Assembly (NCBI RefSeq): GCF_018882405.1
Contig: NZ_JACVOO010000003.1
Span: 62,001 to 126,000, forward strand
DNA from: Polynucleobacter sp. 31A-FELB
GTDB taxonomy: Bacteria; Pseudomonadota; Gammaproteobacteria; Burkholderiales; Burkholderiaceae
DNA length: 64,000 nucleotides
Direction of reading: 5' to 3'
The notes beneath the pieces are model-generated. The model was not told the DNA's origin, searched no databases, and was given only the letters and a program-made list of their open reading frames with translations. Positions 35,804-44,648 of the stretch are shown piece after piece (the first letter of the stretch is position 1; each line of letters begins with the position of its first letter). Made by a program: the position numbers and the translations under genes.

Positions 35804-36451
35804 TTACTGCTTAGGCATTGTGTTCGGCTGCGATTCGTCTGCCTTGCCTTCTTTTTCTAGCCGTATTTTTTCTGCCTCGGAAATAATATCGAAGTAGGCG
35901 TAAACATCTTTTACGCCGTCAGCATTGCTCGCCACTTTCTTAGCAATCGCCGCTTCATTTTGAGTCAGAATTCCCATCAAGTAAACGCTGCTACCTTCGG
36001 CAACAATTGCCATCGAATTGGATGGCAACTTGTCTGTAAAAATCATTTGTGTTTTGATTTTAGATTCAAGATAAGAATCATTGGCGCGAGCAGTGTAAGT
36101 GCTGTTTGGCCCAACAACTAATTCATTAAATACAGAGCGAACATTCTTATTTGCTTTTACATAGGCGCCAGCCTGGCCTTTAATGTCAGCGTCCTTCACT
36201 TCACCAGTTAACAGTACTTTTTGGTTAAATGATGTCACGTTAATGTGTGCATTATCGCCATAGCGCTTGGCGAGAGCATTTCCAGCTTCGAGCTCAATAC
36301 CCTTGTCGATAGACTGTACGGCTGGTGTGCGACGATCGGCCATTATGCTTGTGCCCGCCACAACGCCACCAACGGCCAACACTCCGCAGCCTGATAACGA
36401 TGATGAAATCAAAATCGCAGCAAATAGTTTGGTGGTGAGTGCATTTCGCAT
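35804..36451 (-). CDS. dolP: BON-domain lipoprotein, DolP (YraP)-like
   Basis: DolP is an outer-membrane lipoprotein of the Bam/division-site quality-control network in E. coli. The 215-residue product has a lipobox LSGC with Cys at residue 22, then two BON domains (about residues 45-115 and 125-190; GEVKDADIKGQAGAYV and GILTQNEAAIAKKVAS). A charged tail ends the protein. Like E. coli yraP it lies directly after diaA (27 nt), which supports the name. Confidence 0.85.
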   Translation of the reverse strand: MRNALTTKLFAAILISSSLSGCGVLAVGGVVAGTSIMADRRTPAVQSIDKGIELEAGNALAKRYGDNAHINVTSFNQKVLLTGEVKDADIKGQAGAYVKANKNVRSVFNELVVGPNSTYTARANDSYLESKIKTQMIFTDKLPSNSMAIVAEGSSVYLMGILTQNEAAIAKKVASNADGVKDVYAYFDIISEAEKIRLEKEGKADESQPNTMPKQ

Positions 36452-36478
36452 ATACGAACTTTCTAATTAGTAAGGCTA

Positions 36479-37081
36479 TTAATCAAGCAAAAGATGATCC
36501 ACACCATCACATAGGGCATGAAGCAAAACTAAATGCGTTTCTTGAATGCGAGCAGTGCGAGTGGAGGGTGCGCATAGATGAATGTCATCTGCGTCTAGAA
36601 GGCTTGCAATTTTTCCGCCGCCATTACCGGTGAGAGCAATAATTTTGATCCCCATTTTTTTTGCAGCTTCGATTGCCTTCACCACATTTTTTGAATTTCC
36701 TGAAGTGGAGATGCCAATCAAGATGTCGCCTTTTTTTCCAAGGCCCCGCACTTGCTTGCTAAAGATCTCGTCATAGCTGTAGTCATTTCCCACGGCAGTC
36801 AAGATTGAGGTATCTGTTGTTAATGCAATTGCAGCCAACTCTTGGCGCTCTCTTTCAAAACGTCCAATAAGCTCGGCGGCAAAATGTTGTGCATCAGCAG
36901 CAGATCCGCCATTGCCGCAGGCCATCACTTTTCCACCAGAGCGCAAACAATCCGTCATAGCAACGATGCCACGAGCAACTTGCTCAGGCAATATTTTTTC
37001 AGCCTCTTGCTTTACAGCAATGCTATCCAAGAAATGTTGGGATGCGCGAGCGCGCAAACGTTCGAGGGTATCTTTATCCAT
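36479..37081 (-). CDS. diaA: SIS-domain protein, DiaA-like (DnaA initiator-associating) or GmhA-like
   Basis: SIS proteins bind phosphosugars; DiaA instead binds DnaA and times replication. From ATG 37081 the product is 200 residues (196 in E. coli DiaA). SIS motifs GNGGSAADAQHFAAEL (about residues 55-70) and GISTSGNSKNV (about 107-117) are present. The divergent rsmI and downstream dolP-like gene match the E. coli rsmI/diaA/dolP neighbourhood, favouring DiaA over phosphoheptose isomerase. A TTG at 37099 is a less likely start. No clear ribosome-binding site is seen. Confidence 0.8.
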   Translation of the reverse strand: MDKDTLERLRARASQHFLDSIAVKQEAEKILPEQVARGIVAMTDCLRSGGKVMACGNGGSAADAQHFAAELIGRFERERQELAAIALTTDTSILTAVGNDYSYDEIFSKQVRGLGKKGDILIGISTSGNSKNVVKAIEAAKKMGIKIIALTGNGGGKIASLLDADDIHLCAPSTRTARIQETHLVLLHALCDGVDHLLLD

Positions 37082-37188
37082 CGCATTATTATGCGCCAAA
37101 CTACAGACGGAATGGCTGCGCTGTCCATGAATTCAAAAGGGACGTATTCTCTTGCTTATTAACATCTCTTTCACAAAAGATTGCCCCC

Positions 37189-38094
37189 ATGGAATTAAGC
37201 TCCTTTGACTTTTTGAAACAGCAGGATCTGCCTACTGGAGCCCTATATATGGTTGCCACCCCAATTGGCAATATGGGGGATATCACCTTGCGCGCGCTGC
37301 ATGTCCTCAACAGCGTAGATGGGATAGCCTGTGAAGACACTAGACATAGCGCGCCCCTGCTTCAACACTTTGGAATTCATAAAAAATGTGTCGCCTTGCA
37401 TGAGCACAATGAAATTGCAGGCGCACAAAACATCATTCAGCATCTCTCCCAAAACGAACGCTGGGCCTATATCTCAGATGCAGGCACGCCAGGCGTTTCC
37501 GATCCGGGCGCACGACTAGTCAACGCCGTTCAAAAAGCAGGCTTTCGCATTATTCCCATTCCTGGCGCTAGCGCAGTGTCTTCCGCCATTTCTGCTAGCG
37601 GCTCAGTGATGTTGCCATCAGAGGGGCGCTTTCAGTTTCTTGGCTTTTGGCCAAATAAGGCCAAGGAACGTCACGCGCTGATTCAAGATATTCGCAGTAA
37701 TTCAAAAACGAGTATCTTTTTTGAATCACCCCATCAGATACGTGAGACGCTCGCAACACTTAACAAGGAGCTTGAGTCAGAGCGACAAGTTCTGGTTGGT
37801 AGAGAGCTCACTAAAAAATTTGAGCAACTAGTAACGCTGACGGCTGCCGATATTCCAGAGTGGCTTGAGAGGGCGGAGAGTCTCAAAGGTGAATTTATTA
37901 TTTTGGTAGCTGGTCGCCAAGCTAATGCTGACGAGGCTCCAGAGCATGCAACCTTGTTGCTGTGGGCTAATGCATTGAGCCCCTACTTGGGCAGCAAAGA
38001 AATTGCCGCCGTACTTGCTCAAGCACTTGGACTCAGCAAAAAAGAGGCCTATCAAATAGCGCTAGATGCAAAAGAGCAAAACGAGGAGCAATAA
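37189..38094 (+). CDS. rsmI: 16S rRNA (cytidine1402-2'-O)-methyltransferase RsmI
   Basis: RsmI methylates the ribose of C1402 in 16S rRNA using SAM. From ATG 37189 the product is 302 residues (286 in E. coli). The tetrapyrrole-methylase fold is seen through GALYMVATPIGNMGDITLRA at residues 17-36, AGTPGVSDPGARLV and IPGASAVSSA. The open frame extends 49 codons upstream to 37042 across diaA on the other strand and is not supported. The gene diverges from diaA. Confidence 0.94.
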   Translation: MELSSFDFLKQQDLPTGALYMVATPIGNMGDITLRALHVLNSVDGIACEDTRHSAPLLQHFGIHKKCVALHEHNEIAGAQNIIQHLSQNERWAYISDAGTPGVSDPGARLVNAVQKAGFRIIPIPGASAVSSAISASGSVMLPSEGRFQFLGFWPNKAKERHALIQDIRSNSKTSIFFESPHQIRETLATLNKELESERQVLVGRELTKKFEQLVTLTAADIPEWLERAESLKGEFIILVAGRQANADEAPEHATLLLWANALSPYLGSKEIAAVLAQALGLSKKEAYQIALDAKEQNEEQ

Positions 38095-38117
38095 AAAACC
38101 TGGCGTATAGCCAGGTT
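38093..38117 (-). terminator. Terminator of the 74-residue membrane protein gene
   Basis: AACCTGGC and GCCAGGTT (38097-38104 with 38110-38117) form an eight-bp stem with a five-base loop. On the minus strand the stem runs into six T (38093-38098). It begins 18 nt after the stop of the minus-strand gene and overlaps the rsmI stop. Confidence 0.8.
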
Positions 38118-38135
38118 CAAAGTTATGCCAAATAT

Positions 38136-38360
38136 TTACTTGGCAGCTTGCGCATCGCTGGGCGCTGGGCTCTCTTGAACATTCAACTGAGCCACCGGCT
38201 TAATGAGTTGCTCAGCTGATGCGGCAGCATCTGTGCGCTTGCCATTATTTACAAACACCATTAACAACAAAATAACAATCAAGGGTACAAAAAAGCTGAG
38301 AAACACCATGATGATGAGTTGTTTGGGGGACTTAATTAGGCTGCCGTGCGCTTCGCTCAT
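38136..38360 (-). CDS. Small single-span membrane protein resembling a cytochrome c5 membrane anchor without its haem domain
   Basis: The 74-residue product has the N-terminal HGSLIKSPKQLI stretch, one membrane helix (about residues 15-36) and a linker with AEQLIKPVAQLNV. This pattern is what I recall from the N-terminus of membrane-anchored cytochrome c5-type proteins in Burkholderiales. Here no CxxCH follows: the frame stops after an Ala/Pro/Ser tail, and a terminator comes 18 nt later. It may be a reduced or repurposed anchor. Function is unknown. Confidence 0.75.
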   Translation of the reverse strand: MSEAHGSLIKSPKQLIIMVFLSFFVPLIVILLLMVFVNNGKRTDAAASAEQLIKPVAQLNVQESPAPSDAQAAK

Positions 38361-38466
38361 AGGACTTTTATCGTTTGACGGGTTTAAGGGTTACTTTGCC
38401 GTGATTATAACGAGACTGCGGGGGATATAGGCACTTACAATAGCGTAGTTAGCGAATTTCCTACTG

Positions 38467-38542
38467 GCGCCCGTAGCTCAGTGGATAGAGTATTGGCCTC
38501 CGAAGCCAAGGGTCGCAGGTTCGATTCCTGCCGGGCGCACCA
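38467..38542 (+). tRNA. tRNA-Arg (CCG anticodon)
   Basis: A 76-nt cloverleaf with acceptor arms GCGCCCG/CGGGCGC, anticodon loop CTCCGAA and T-loop GTTCGATTC; CCA is encoded. It stands alone. A run of six T shortly after (near 38555) may end its transcript. Confidence 0.96.
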
Positions 38543-38623
38543 AAACAGGGGGTTTTTTGACCTACATCATGCGTAAATTCGTGAAAAAGACTATCATTTG
38601 CACCTAACTTATTGATTCTTATC

Positions 38624-39766
38624 ATGTCAAATCATCTAAATTCCGCACTCTCTGAGCCATCTATTGCCAATCCTTTGGCTCCAGACCTTCCATTGCCGCA
38701 TCGAAAAGTCATTCGCAGCTGGCTGATCCCAATGGCTGAAGGAGAAACCGCAAAAGCCATCGCGCTTTTAGTGCTTGATGCCGTTTTGTGGCTTGCCTGT
38801 ATTGCTGGAACTATTTTTGTTGAAAGCATTCTCATCAAGATCATCTTGGGCGTAGTTGCTGGTTTTGTTACAGGTCGCATCTTTATTCTTGGTCATGATG
38901 CGTGCCACCAAAGCTATACACCTCACCGTGAACTGAATAAAGTTTTGGGTCGCATCGCATTCTTGCCATCCCTAACTCCATATAGCCTATGGGATGTAGG
39001 CCACAACGTGGTTCATCATGGCCAAACCAACCTTAAAGGCTTTGACTTTGTTTGGGCTCCCCTGTCCAAGGCGGAATTTGATGCTCTGCCAGCATGGCGC
39101 AAAGCCTTAGAGCGTCTTTATCGAAGTGGTTGGGGTCCGGTTTTCTACTACCTTATTGAAATCTGGTGGAGACGTGAGTACTTCCCTAATGCGAAGAACA
39201 AACCTGGCGATCGCCCAATCTTCCTAAAAGACAACTTGTTGGTGACTGGCTTTGCCATTATTTGGATTGGCTGCCTGATTGCTGGTGCGATTGCTACAGG
39301 GCAATCTGTCTGGCTTGGATTAATTACTGGCTTCGCCATCCCATTCCTATTCTGGAACGGCATGATTGGCTTTGTAGTCTACGTTCACCATACCCATCCA
39401 AATGTTTCTTGGTACGACAAGAAGTCCGAGTGGTTACGCGCCCAGCCATTTGTTTCAACCACAGTTCACTTGACCTTTAACTGGATTTGGGGCTCTTTAA
39501 TGCACCACATCATGGAGCACACAGCCCATCACGTGGATATGAGCGTACCCCTATATCGCCTGCAAGAAGCCCAAAATACCCTCGAAACTATCCTTCCGGA
39601 GCGTATTTTTGTGCAAAAGTTCTCCTGGGCCTGGTATTTCGATACCGCGCGCAAATGCAAGCTCTATGACTTCGAAAACAAGGCTTGGCTGGATTTTGAT
39701 GGCAATAAAACTGCTGATTCCGTCAGAGTCGTCCTAAGCCCAGCCCCAGCGGGACAAAACGGGTAA
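38624..39766 (+). CDS. Fatty acid desaturase
   Basis: Membrane di-iron desaturases insert double bonds into acyl chains. From ATG 38624 the product is 380 residues; a TTG at 38612 is less likely. Three His boxes are seen: HDACH (about residue 88), HNVVHHG (about 125) and HTAHHVD (about 295). Four or more hydrophobic segments surround them. The product probably adjusts membrane fluidity. No clear ribosome-binding site or regulator is next to it. The exact substrate (acyl lipid, acyl-CoA or carotenoid) is not resolved. Confidence 0.88.
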   Translation: MSNHLNSALSEPSIANPLAPDLPLPHRKVIRSWLIPMAEGETAKAIALLVLDAVLWLACIAGTIFVESILIKIILGVVAGFVTGRIFILGHDACHQSYTPHRELNKVLGRIAFLPSLTPYSLWDVGHNVVHHGQTNLKGFDFVWAPLSKAEFDALPAWRKALERLYRSGWGPVFYYLIEIWWRREYFPNAKNKPGDRPIFLKDNLLVTGFAIIWIGCLIAGAIATGQSVWLGLITGFAIPFLFWNGMIGFVVYVHHTHPNVSWYDKKSEWLRAQPFVSTTVHLTFNWIWGSLMHHIMEHTAHHVDMSVPLYRLQEAQNTLETILPERIFVQKFSWAWYFDTARKCKLYDFENKAWLDFDGNKTADSVRVVLSPAPAGQNG

Positions 39767-39807
39767 AATAGATCCTCTGTACAAGATTTGGCTTACCCGG
39801 ATTGCCC

Positions 39808-39993
39808 ATGACTACCTCGACTCCAGCTGCTACCCAAGAAACCTCACAGAGCCTTAAGTTTTGCTCTTCATGCAGTCGCGAAAAGCGCCTGGAAGGCGGC
39901 ACCTGGATTCCGACAAGCAATCGTAAGCAACGCTGGATTTGCGCTAGCTGTTTGTATAACCGAACACACCGCACCGGCTCAGCAAAAGCCTAA
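39808..39993 (+). CDS. Small double-CxxC (zinc-ribbon-like) protein
   Basis: The 61-residue product (ATG 39808; a TTG at 39802 would add two residues) has CSSC at residues 19-22 and CASC at 45-48, a spacing that suits one zinc ion. Around it lie polar residues and a basic C-terminus. It has no signal peptide or membrane helix. It lies 41 nt after the desaturase gene. I do not recognise the family; a nucleic-acid or protein-binding role is only a guess. Confidence 0.6.
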   Translation: MTTSTPAATQETSQSLKFCSSCSREKRLEGGTWIPTSNRKQRWICASCLYNRTHRTGSAKA

Positions 39994-40025
39994 TTCCTAA
40001 TTAGGCCCCACCACTTCAGGTTTGA

Positions 40026-40664
40026 TTAATCCCCTACGTAGGGATTTGTTTGGCGCTCTTTGCCAAATGTCGACATAGGCCCGTGTCCCGGAACAAATTG
40101 CACGTCATCACCTAGCGGCCATAATTTTGTCTTAATGGCATTAATTAAGTCGGCATGATTACCGCGCGGAAAATCCGTTCTTCCAATTGAGCCCGCAAAA
40201 AGGACATCGCCCACTAAAGCCAAACGATCTTCTTTATCAAAGAAGACAACATGTCCCGGTGTATGGCCAGGACAATGCAAAACTTCTAAATCAACATTAC
40301 CAACTTGTACGTGATCGCCATCCTCTAACCAGCGAGTAGGCACAAATGCTTTTGCATGACCAAATCCAAAACGTATAGTTTGCTCGGGCAATTGATCCAA
40401 CCAAAATTGCTCATCGATTTGCGGACCCTCAATAGGCACGCCCAGTTGATCTGATAAGTCTTTGGCTGCAGCGCAATGATCCAGGTGCCCATGGGTTAAT
40501 AAAATCTTTTTAACTGTACCGCCTAGTTGTTTAACACCAGCCAAAATCTTCTCGATATCTCCACCAGGATCAACCACTGCCGCATCCCCAGTTTCTTGGC
40601 AAACCAAGATAGAACAGTTTTGCTCAAATGGGGTAACGGGAACAATTCCTAATTTGATCGGCAT
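40026..40664 (-). CDS. Metallo-beta-lactamase-fold hydrolase (glyoxalase II-like)
   Basis: The 212-residue product (ATG 40664) has the metal-binding THGHLDH (about residues 57-63), GHTPGHVVFF and a C-terminal VPGHGPMSTFGKE. This pattern is that of the small GloB-like/YcbL hydrolases, which may hydrolyse S-D-lactoylglutathione or other thioesters. An in-frame GTG at 40676 would add four residues. It diverges from gcvH. The substrate is not determined by sequence. Confidence 0.88.
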   Translation of the reverse strand: MPIKLGIVPVTPFEQNCSILVCQETGDAAVVDPGGDIEKILAGVKQLGGTVKKILLTHGHLDHCAAAKDLSDQLGVPIEGPQIDEQFWLDQLPEQTIRFGFGHAKAFVPTRWLEDGDHVQVGNVDLEVLHCPGHTPGHVVFFDKEDRLALVGDVLFAGSIGRTDFPRGNHADLINAIKTKLWPLGDDVQFVPGHGPMSTFGKERQTNPYVGD

Positions 40665-40737
40665 AAATAAAAACACTTAAATTGATTGGCCACTAGCTTA
40701 TGGCAAAGACGCTAGAATATATCTCACAGGATACACA

Positions 40738-41130
40738 ATGAAAACTCCAGACACATTTAAATTCGCAGAAACGCATGAGTGGGCCAGCATCGAAGATGAT
40801 GGACTGGTGTGGGTCGGCATTAGCAATCACGCGCAAGAAGCTTTGGGTGATGTGATGTTTTTTCAGGCGCCGAAAGTTGGGCAGCTAGTAAAGCAGGGTG
40901 AGGCTATTGCTGCAATTGAGTCCGTTAAAGCGGCAAGCGATATTCATGCGCCCATTAATGGTGAGATCGTTGCTCTCAATGAAGAGATGGATGCAAGTCC
41001 TGAGGCAGTAAATGCAAATCCCTATGCAGTTTGGCTTTTTAAAATTAAACCGACATCAACTGCATCTCTAGCTGCAGATCTCAATGCTTTAATGTCTCTT
41101 GCGCAATATGAATCTGGACCAGGCGCTTAA
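40738..41130 (+). CDS. gcvH: Glycine cleavage system H protein
   Basis: GcvH carries the aminomethyl group on a lipoyl-lysine during glycine cleavage. The 130-residue product has the usual length (129 in E. coli), the HEWASIEDDGLVWVGIS start and the lipoylation site ESVKAASD with Lys 64. AGGA six bases before the ATG is a good ribosome-binding site. No gcvT or gcvP lies nearby, so the partners, if present, are elsewhere. It is convergent with priA, overlapping its end by 4 bp. Confidence 0.93.
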   Translation: MKTPDTFKFAETHEWASIEDDGLVWVGISNHAQEALGDVMFFQAPKVGQLVKQGEAIAAIESVKAASDIHAPINGEIVALNEEMDASPEAVNANPYAVWLFKIKPTSTASLAADLNALMSLAQYESGPGA

Positions 41131-43259
41131 ATAGAAATTGGGTCCCGCTCGACCAACCAACGAATGCGTGATGTTTTACTAATTCTTCCAGTGGAATCTT
41201 GACGTAATTCTTGGTCAATCATTTCAAGCGCTTCTTGTAGGGCCTTACGATTACCTGACTCAATCAGTAGTTGGGCGCGCTCTGAGCCCGCCACCCGCAT
41301 GACTGGCTTGGGCACAGGGTCATAGACCTTCAATTCTCTAGTAATTATGCCCCCGCTTTTCATGCGCGTTTTTAGCTCATTCAAAAACTGAATTGCCTTA
41401 TCTAGGCTTTTACCTTCTGCATGAATAAGGGCTTGATATGAGTAGGGCGGTAATTTTGCCTCTTCACGCTCTCCCGCAGTAAATGCTAAAAATCCATCTA
41501 CGTCATGTCTAAGCAAGTACTGAAAAACTGGTGATTCTGGATATTGAGTCTCAATATAAATTTCGCCACCAGCTTGACCGCTAGTACCAGACCTTCCAGC
41601 GCGTCCAGCCACCTGTACCAACTGTGCAAATAATCTTTCAGCTGCCCTGAAGTCGGCTGAGTAAAGCCGACTATCTGCATCTAAGACTGCAACTAATCCG
41701 ATGTTTTGATAGTCATGCCCCTTAGCAATCATTTGAGTACCAACGACAATATCTACATTCCCATCATGTATTTCCTGAAAGAGCGCTTCCGCTCCCTTGC
41801 TCTTTCTGCTTGAGTCCGTATCAACCCGCAGCACCCTTGCTTGTGGCCACATTTCTTCAATAGCATCTTCTAGCTTTTGTGTGCCATGGCCTAAAGTTTT
41901 TAAATCAGCATTGCCACAGTCTGGGCAAAACTGAGGAATTGGTTTTACCAAGCCACAGTGATGGCAACTCAACACCGACCGCCTTCCTAATGCTCCAGCC
42001 TTATGCATTACGGTATAGGTAGAGCACTGGGTACATTTTGACAACCAATTGCATGCCGAGCAACTAAGCACAGGAGCATAGCCGCGTCGATTAATTAAAA
42101 TCAGACATTGCTTTTTTTCTGCAAGTGACTTGCTAATGGCATTTGCAAGTGTTTTGGTGATGAGGCTTTTTTCTTTTGGAACGCCTACATCACCTGGGCT
42201 AAATTGATTTTGTGGATCTCGTGTGTTGATGAGATGTACGCTTGGCAAGCTTGCGCCCTGCGCTCGTTCATCGAGTCGAATATATTCATAGCGACCAGAT
42301 TTAGCCGCCAGCCAAGTCTCTAACGATGGCGTAGCCGAAGATAAGAGAATAGGAATTTTCTGATCGTGAGCGCGCCAGATTGCCAAATCCCTTGCGGAGT
42401 AACGCGTCCCGTCTTGTTGTTTGTACGATGTGTCATGCTCTTCATCCACCACAATAGCGCGTAAGTTTGGCATTGGCGTTAAAGCCGCCAATCTCGTTCC
42501 TAAAATAATTTGCGCTTTGCCTGTCATTGCCTCATACCAAGCAATGCCCCTTTTCTTTTCACTGACACCGCTATGCAGTACAGCCATTGTTTTATCTGGG
42601 AAGTAGGCATTCACGCGCCTCTCTAATTGCGGCGTTAAATTGATTTCTGGCACTAGCAATAAGACCTGAGCGCTTTCATCTTTCAGAATACTTGCCAGCC
42701 AATTCAAAAAAACTGCTGTCTTACCGCTACCCGTTTGCCCCTGCAACAAGATTGCTCTAAATTGATTTTCTTTTGAACTGCCAACTAATAATTCTTGTAA
42801 CGCCTTTTTTTGCTCGTCGTTCAGTTGATCCAGAGTGATTAATCCTTCTGGCTTTACTTCTATCCTTTTTTTGCTTTTCTTTTCTGCCGACTCCAGTTTC
42901 TCTGGAATCTTTTCCCATTCATCAGCTTTTTTCCACATCTGTGGAATAACGGGCAATATGGTTTCTCCTAAAGCATGGACGTAATATTGGCTTGCAAAAT
43001 TCATTAGCCGCAAGAGGGCTGGATCAAAAGCCGGGAGTGGCGCTAGGCGCTCAACGGGTTTGAGTTTAGCTAACTCATATTCGGAGTGATCGCTCACTTT
43101 AATCACAATGGCAACCACCTTAGATCTAGCAAAAGACACCTCTACTACATTGCCAACCTCTGGTAATTTGCCTAATTTTTCAGCATCCCACAGATAGTCA
43201 AAGCCCTGAGCCAATGGCTTATCTATTACTACCTGTACAACGATGGGCTTGGGCATCAT
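41127..43259 (-). CDS. priA: Primosomal replication protein N' (PriA helicase)
   Basis: PriA restarts stalled replication forks. The 710-residue product (732 in E. coli) has an N-terminal DNA-binding region, Walker A GQTGSGKTAVF (about residues 174-184), DEEH (Walker B), and the zinc-binding Cys cluster (CSACNWLSKCTQC, CHHC, CPDC; about residues 400-455). The C-terminal helicase motif QVAGRAGR is present. It starts with two ATG codons. It stands next to the DnaA-box-bearing gap. Confidence 0.96.
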   Translation of the reverse strand: MMPKPIVVQVVIDKPLAQGFDYLWDAEKLGKLPEVGNVVEVSFARSKVVAIVIKVSDHSEYELAKLKPVERLAPLPAFDPALLRLMNFASQYYVHALGETILPVIPQMWKKADEWEKIPEKLESAEKKSKKRIEVKPEGLITLDQLNDEQKKALQELLVGSSKENQFRAILLQGQTGSGKTAVFLNWLASILKDESAQVLLLVPEINLTPQLERRVNAYFPDKTMAVLHSGVSEKKRGIAWYEAMTGKAQIILGTRLAALTPMPNLRAIVVDEEHDTSYKQQDGTRYSARDLAIWRAHDQKIPILLSSATPSLETWLAAKSGRYEYIRLDERAQGASLPSVHLINTRDPQNQFSPGDVGVPKEKSLITKTLANAISKSLAEKKQCLILINRRGYAPVLSCSACNWLSKCTQCSTYTVMHKAGALGRRSVLSCHHCGLVKPIPQFCPDCGNADLKTLGHGTQKLEDAIEEMWPQARVLRVDTDSSRKSKGAEALFQEIHDGNVDIVVGTQMIAKGHDYQNIGLVAVLDADSRLYSADFRAAERLFAQLVQVAGRAGRSGTSGQAGGEIYIETQYPESPVFQYLLRHDVDGFLAFTAGEREEAKLPPYSYQALIHAEGKSLDKAIQFLNELKTRMKSGGIITRELKVYDPVPKPVMRVAGSERAQLLIESGNRKALQEALEMIDQELRQDSTGRISKTSRIRWLVERDPISI

Positions 43260-43520
43260 TTACTTAATTTTTCCGCCTTATCCTGTGGATAAGTCTGTGG
43301 ATATCATTCGCTGTTTTAGATTTATATGCTTATTTTATAGGAATGCTATTTTGCATAGAAAATCAGCATTATATTTATTATCTATATAGATCAATAAGTT
43401 ACATTGATTACTAAAGGTGAAAGTTCATAATTATCACGAATCTCACTGTATTTATGATTCTGCACATTTCTGTGCATAACTTTCGCCTAAATACTGGCTA
43501 AAGTTAGTAATTACTTGTGC
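43260..43520. other. AT-rich intergenic region with DnaA-box-like sites (possible origin-like element)
   Basis: Between priA and hemE lie 261 bp with no gene. Two exact matches to TTATNCACA are on the minus strand (43284-43292 and 43471-43479). Near matches lie at 43296-43304 (one mismatch) and at 43458-43466 on the plus strand (one mismatch). Between the two groups is strongly A/T-rich DNA (43305-43440). The layout resembles a replication origin, but only part of one. It could also be a DnaA titration or regulatory site. Confidence 0.4.
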
Positions 43521-44633
43521 TTATTTTGTTGCCCGCAGGGCTTTTGACCGCGATATTACAGTTTCAGAGAGGGCGGCTACGCTCTCAGGGGGCGTGAATT
43601 GATTTATGCCGTGACCAAGATTAAAGATATGGCCATCTAGCGAATGTAAGCCCGGCTTTAAAGCTGGGGCGCCAGCCAGATCATCTAAGAGCCCAGCAGC
43701 AGCGGATGCGATCTGCTTTGGCTCCGAAAACAAGATCAGCGGGTCTAAGTTACCCTGTAAAGATAGTGGCTTGTTAATCTCTAAAAGCTGCTTACGGGCA
43801 CGGCTTAAGCGCATAGTCCAGTCAATCGCAATGACATCTGCCCCAACTTGCGCCATATCATTCAACCAAATTCCGCCGCCTTTAGTAAACATGATGATTG
43901 GGATCTTGCGTCCCTCATGTTCGCGCGGCAATAGTGCAATCACTTTTTGCATCGCCGCCAAAGACATGCGCTGATACCATCCATCAGGAAGTAAACCTCC
44001 CCAAGTATCAAAAATCATTAGCGCTTGCGCGCCAGCCTTTACCTGCTCAATTAAATATGCGGCAACAGACTGCACATTAATTTCCAGAATATGTTCAAGC
44101 AAATCAGGGCGACTAAACATCATCGTCTTGGCGTGACGGAAATCGTCGGAGCCCGAACCATCAATCATGTAACAAGCTAATGTCCACGGGCTTCCAGAGA
44201 AACCAATTAAAGGAACGCGCTGCTTGCCATCCTGAATCAAAGCTTTACGAATTTCAGATACGGCATCAAAAACATATTTGAGCTGATCCATATCTGCAAC
44301 ACGTAATTTCTTAACAGCCTCTTCTGTGCGAAGTGGATGATCAAAGCTAGGACCTTCACCTGCAGTAAATTTCAAGCCCAATCCCATTGCATCTGGAATA
44401 GTCAAAATATCGGAGAACAAAATTGCCGCATCCAATGGGTAGCGATCCAATGGCTGGAGCGTTACTTCAGTTGCGTATGCAGGATTTTTAGCGAGGCCGA
44501 GAAAACTTCCAGCTCTTGCACGAGTAGCGTTGTACTCAGGTAGATAGCGGCCCGCCTGGCGCATGAGCCAAAGCGGTGTTTGATCAACCGCTTCGCCCAA
44601 GCAGGCTTTTAAAAACCGATCATTTAACAACAA
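43521..44633 (-). CDS. hemE: Uroporphyrinogen decarboxylase
   Basis: HemE turns uroporphyrinogen III into coproporphyrinogen III in haem synthesis. The 370-residue frame (354 in E. coli) has [12 protein letters not shown] (about residues 23-34), [16 protein letters not shown] and the C-terminal [14 protein letters not shown]. No in-frame ATG lies at the conserved start; it begins at TTG 44633 or TTG 44630, 15 nt after atpC. It is probably read with the atp operon. Confidence 0.95.
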   Translation of the reverse strand: MLLNDRFLKACLGEAVDQTPLWLMRQAGRYLPEYNATRARAGSFLGLAKNPAYATEVTLQPLDRYPLDAAILFSDILTIPDAMGLGLKFTAGEGPSFDHPLRTEEAVKKLRVADMDQLKYVFDAVSEIRKALIQDGKQRVPLIGFSGSPWTLACYMIDGSGSDDFRHAKTMMFSRPDLLEHILEINVQSVAAYLIEQVKAGAQALMIFDTWGGLLPDGWYQRMSLAAMQKVIALLPREHEGRKIPIIMFTKGGGIWLNDMAQVGADVIAIDWTMRLSRARKQLLEINKPLSLQGNLDPLILFSEPKQIASAAAGLLDDLAGAPALKPGLHSLDGHIFNLGHGINQFTPPESVAALSETVISRSKALRATK

Positions 44634-44648
44634 GGAGATGACCGGCTC

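Noticed and set aside
38467..38542. tRNA-Arg as an integration site for a mobile element
   Set aside because: No integrase gene or repeat of the tRNA 3' end was seen on either side.
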